In this document: piece by piece, positions 14,719 through 14,803 of the stretch
Layout of the letters: every line of letters starts with the position of its first letter
Numbering within the stretch: position 1 is the stretch's first letter
Origin: Clostridia bacterium
GTDB lineage: Bacteria; Bacillota; Clostridia; Peptostreptococcales; Anaerovoracaceae
DNA: 14,803 nucleotides
NCBI GenBank assembly: GCA_900766045.1
Contig: CAAFTW010000047.1
Location: 1 to 14,803, forward strand
Reading direction: 5' to 3'
Notes under the pieces: generated by a model
What the model saw: only the letters and a program-made list of their open reading frames with translations
Database searches by the model: none
Told to the model about the DNA's origin: nothing
Program-made: the position numbers and the translations under genes

Positions 14719-14803
14719 ATGGCAAAGCAGAAATATGAAAGAACCAAGCCGCATATCAACATCGGAACAATCGGACATGTTGACCACGGCAAGACAACAC
14801 TGA
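14719..14803 (+). CDS. tuf: Elongation factor Tu, N-terminal part (runs off the window)
   Basis: The first 28 codons of EF-Tu, the GTPase that delivers aminoacyl-tRNA to the ribosome. The sequence starts MAKQKYERTKPHINIGTIG and contains the P-loop GHVDHGKT (19-26). AAAGGAG (14704-14710) is 8 nt before the ATG. The gene is cut by the right edge. It lies 34 nt after the tRNA-Thr, and seven T (14686-14692) stand between them. tuf downstream of sigH matches the clostridial order I recall; rpmG, secE and nusG would be expected next. Confidence 0.97.
   Translation, partial: MAKQKYERTKPHINIGTIGHVDHGKTTL

Overview
The window is a housekeeping segment of a Clostridia-type Firmicutes chromosome, with GC content roughly in the mid-50s by eye. 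Three things point there. Purine-rich AGGAGG-type ribosome binding sites precede most genes. There is a SigH-family sigma factor and a Mini-RNase III. The order yacL - ispD/ispF - proS - cysS - mrnC - thymidylate synthase - rlmB - sigH - tuf matches the arrangement I recall from clostridia such as Clostridioides difficile. I cannot name the genus from sequence alone.

Left part (about 1-2750, minus strand): an OmpR/PhoB response regulator followed by a membrane sensor histidine kinase. They are separated by about 230 bases that hold a terminator-like hairpin and a perfect 16-bp palindrome. The kinase carries an unusual Ser/Thr/Asn-rich C-terminal tail. The divergent intergenic region (2720-2941) holds a good sigma-A-type promoter for the rightward genes.

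Middle part (2942-9239, plus strand): a YacL-like PIN/TRAM membrane protein; a fused IspD-IspF enzyme of the MEP isoprenoid pathway whose leader forms a very strong hairpin; proS with its own promoter and a textbook terminator; a two-gene short-chain ChrA transporter pair; and a cyclophilin-type prolyl isomerase with its own promoter.

Right part (9276-14803, plus strand): cysS, mrnC, thyA, folA, rlmB and sigH, closely spaced, with folA/rlmB and rlmB/sigH overlapping. A tRNA-Thr(GGT) and the start of tuf follow under a separate promoter. The set serves translation (ProRS, CysRS, 23S rRNA processing and methylation, tRNA, EF-Tu), dTMP synthesis (ThyA with the DHFR it needs) and isoprenoid precursor supply.

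I found no CRISPR array, transposase, prophage gene or clear defence system. The points of most interest are the thyA-folA pair at the position where I recall thyX in clostridia, the Arg/Gly-rich extension of RlmB, the structured ispDF leader, and the tRNA-Thr/tuf linkage.
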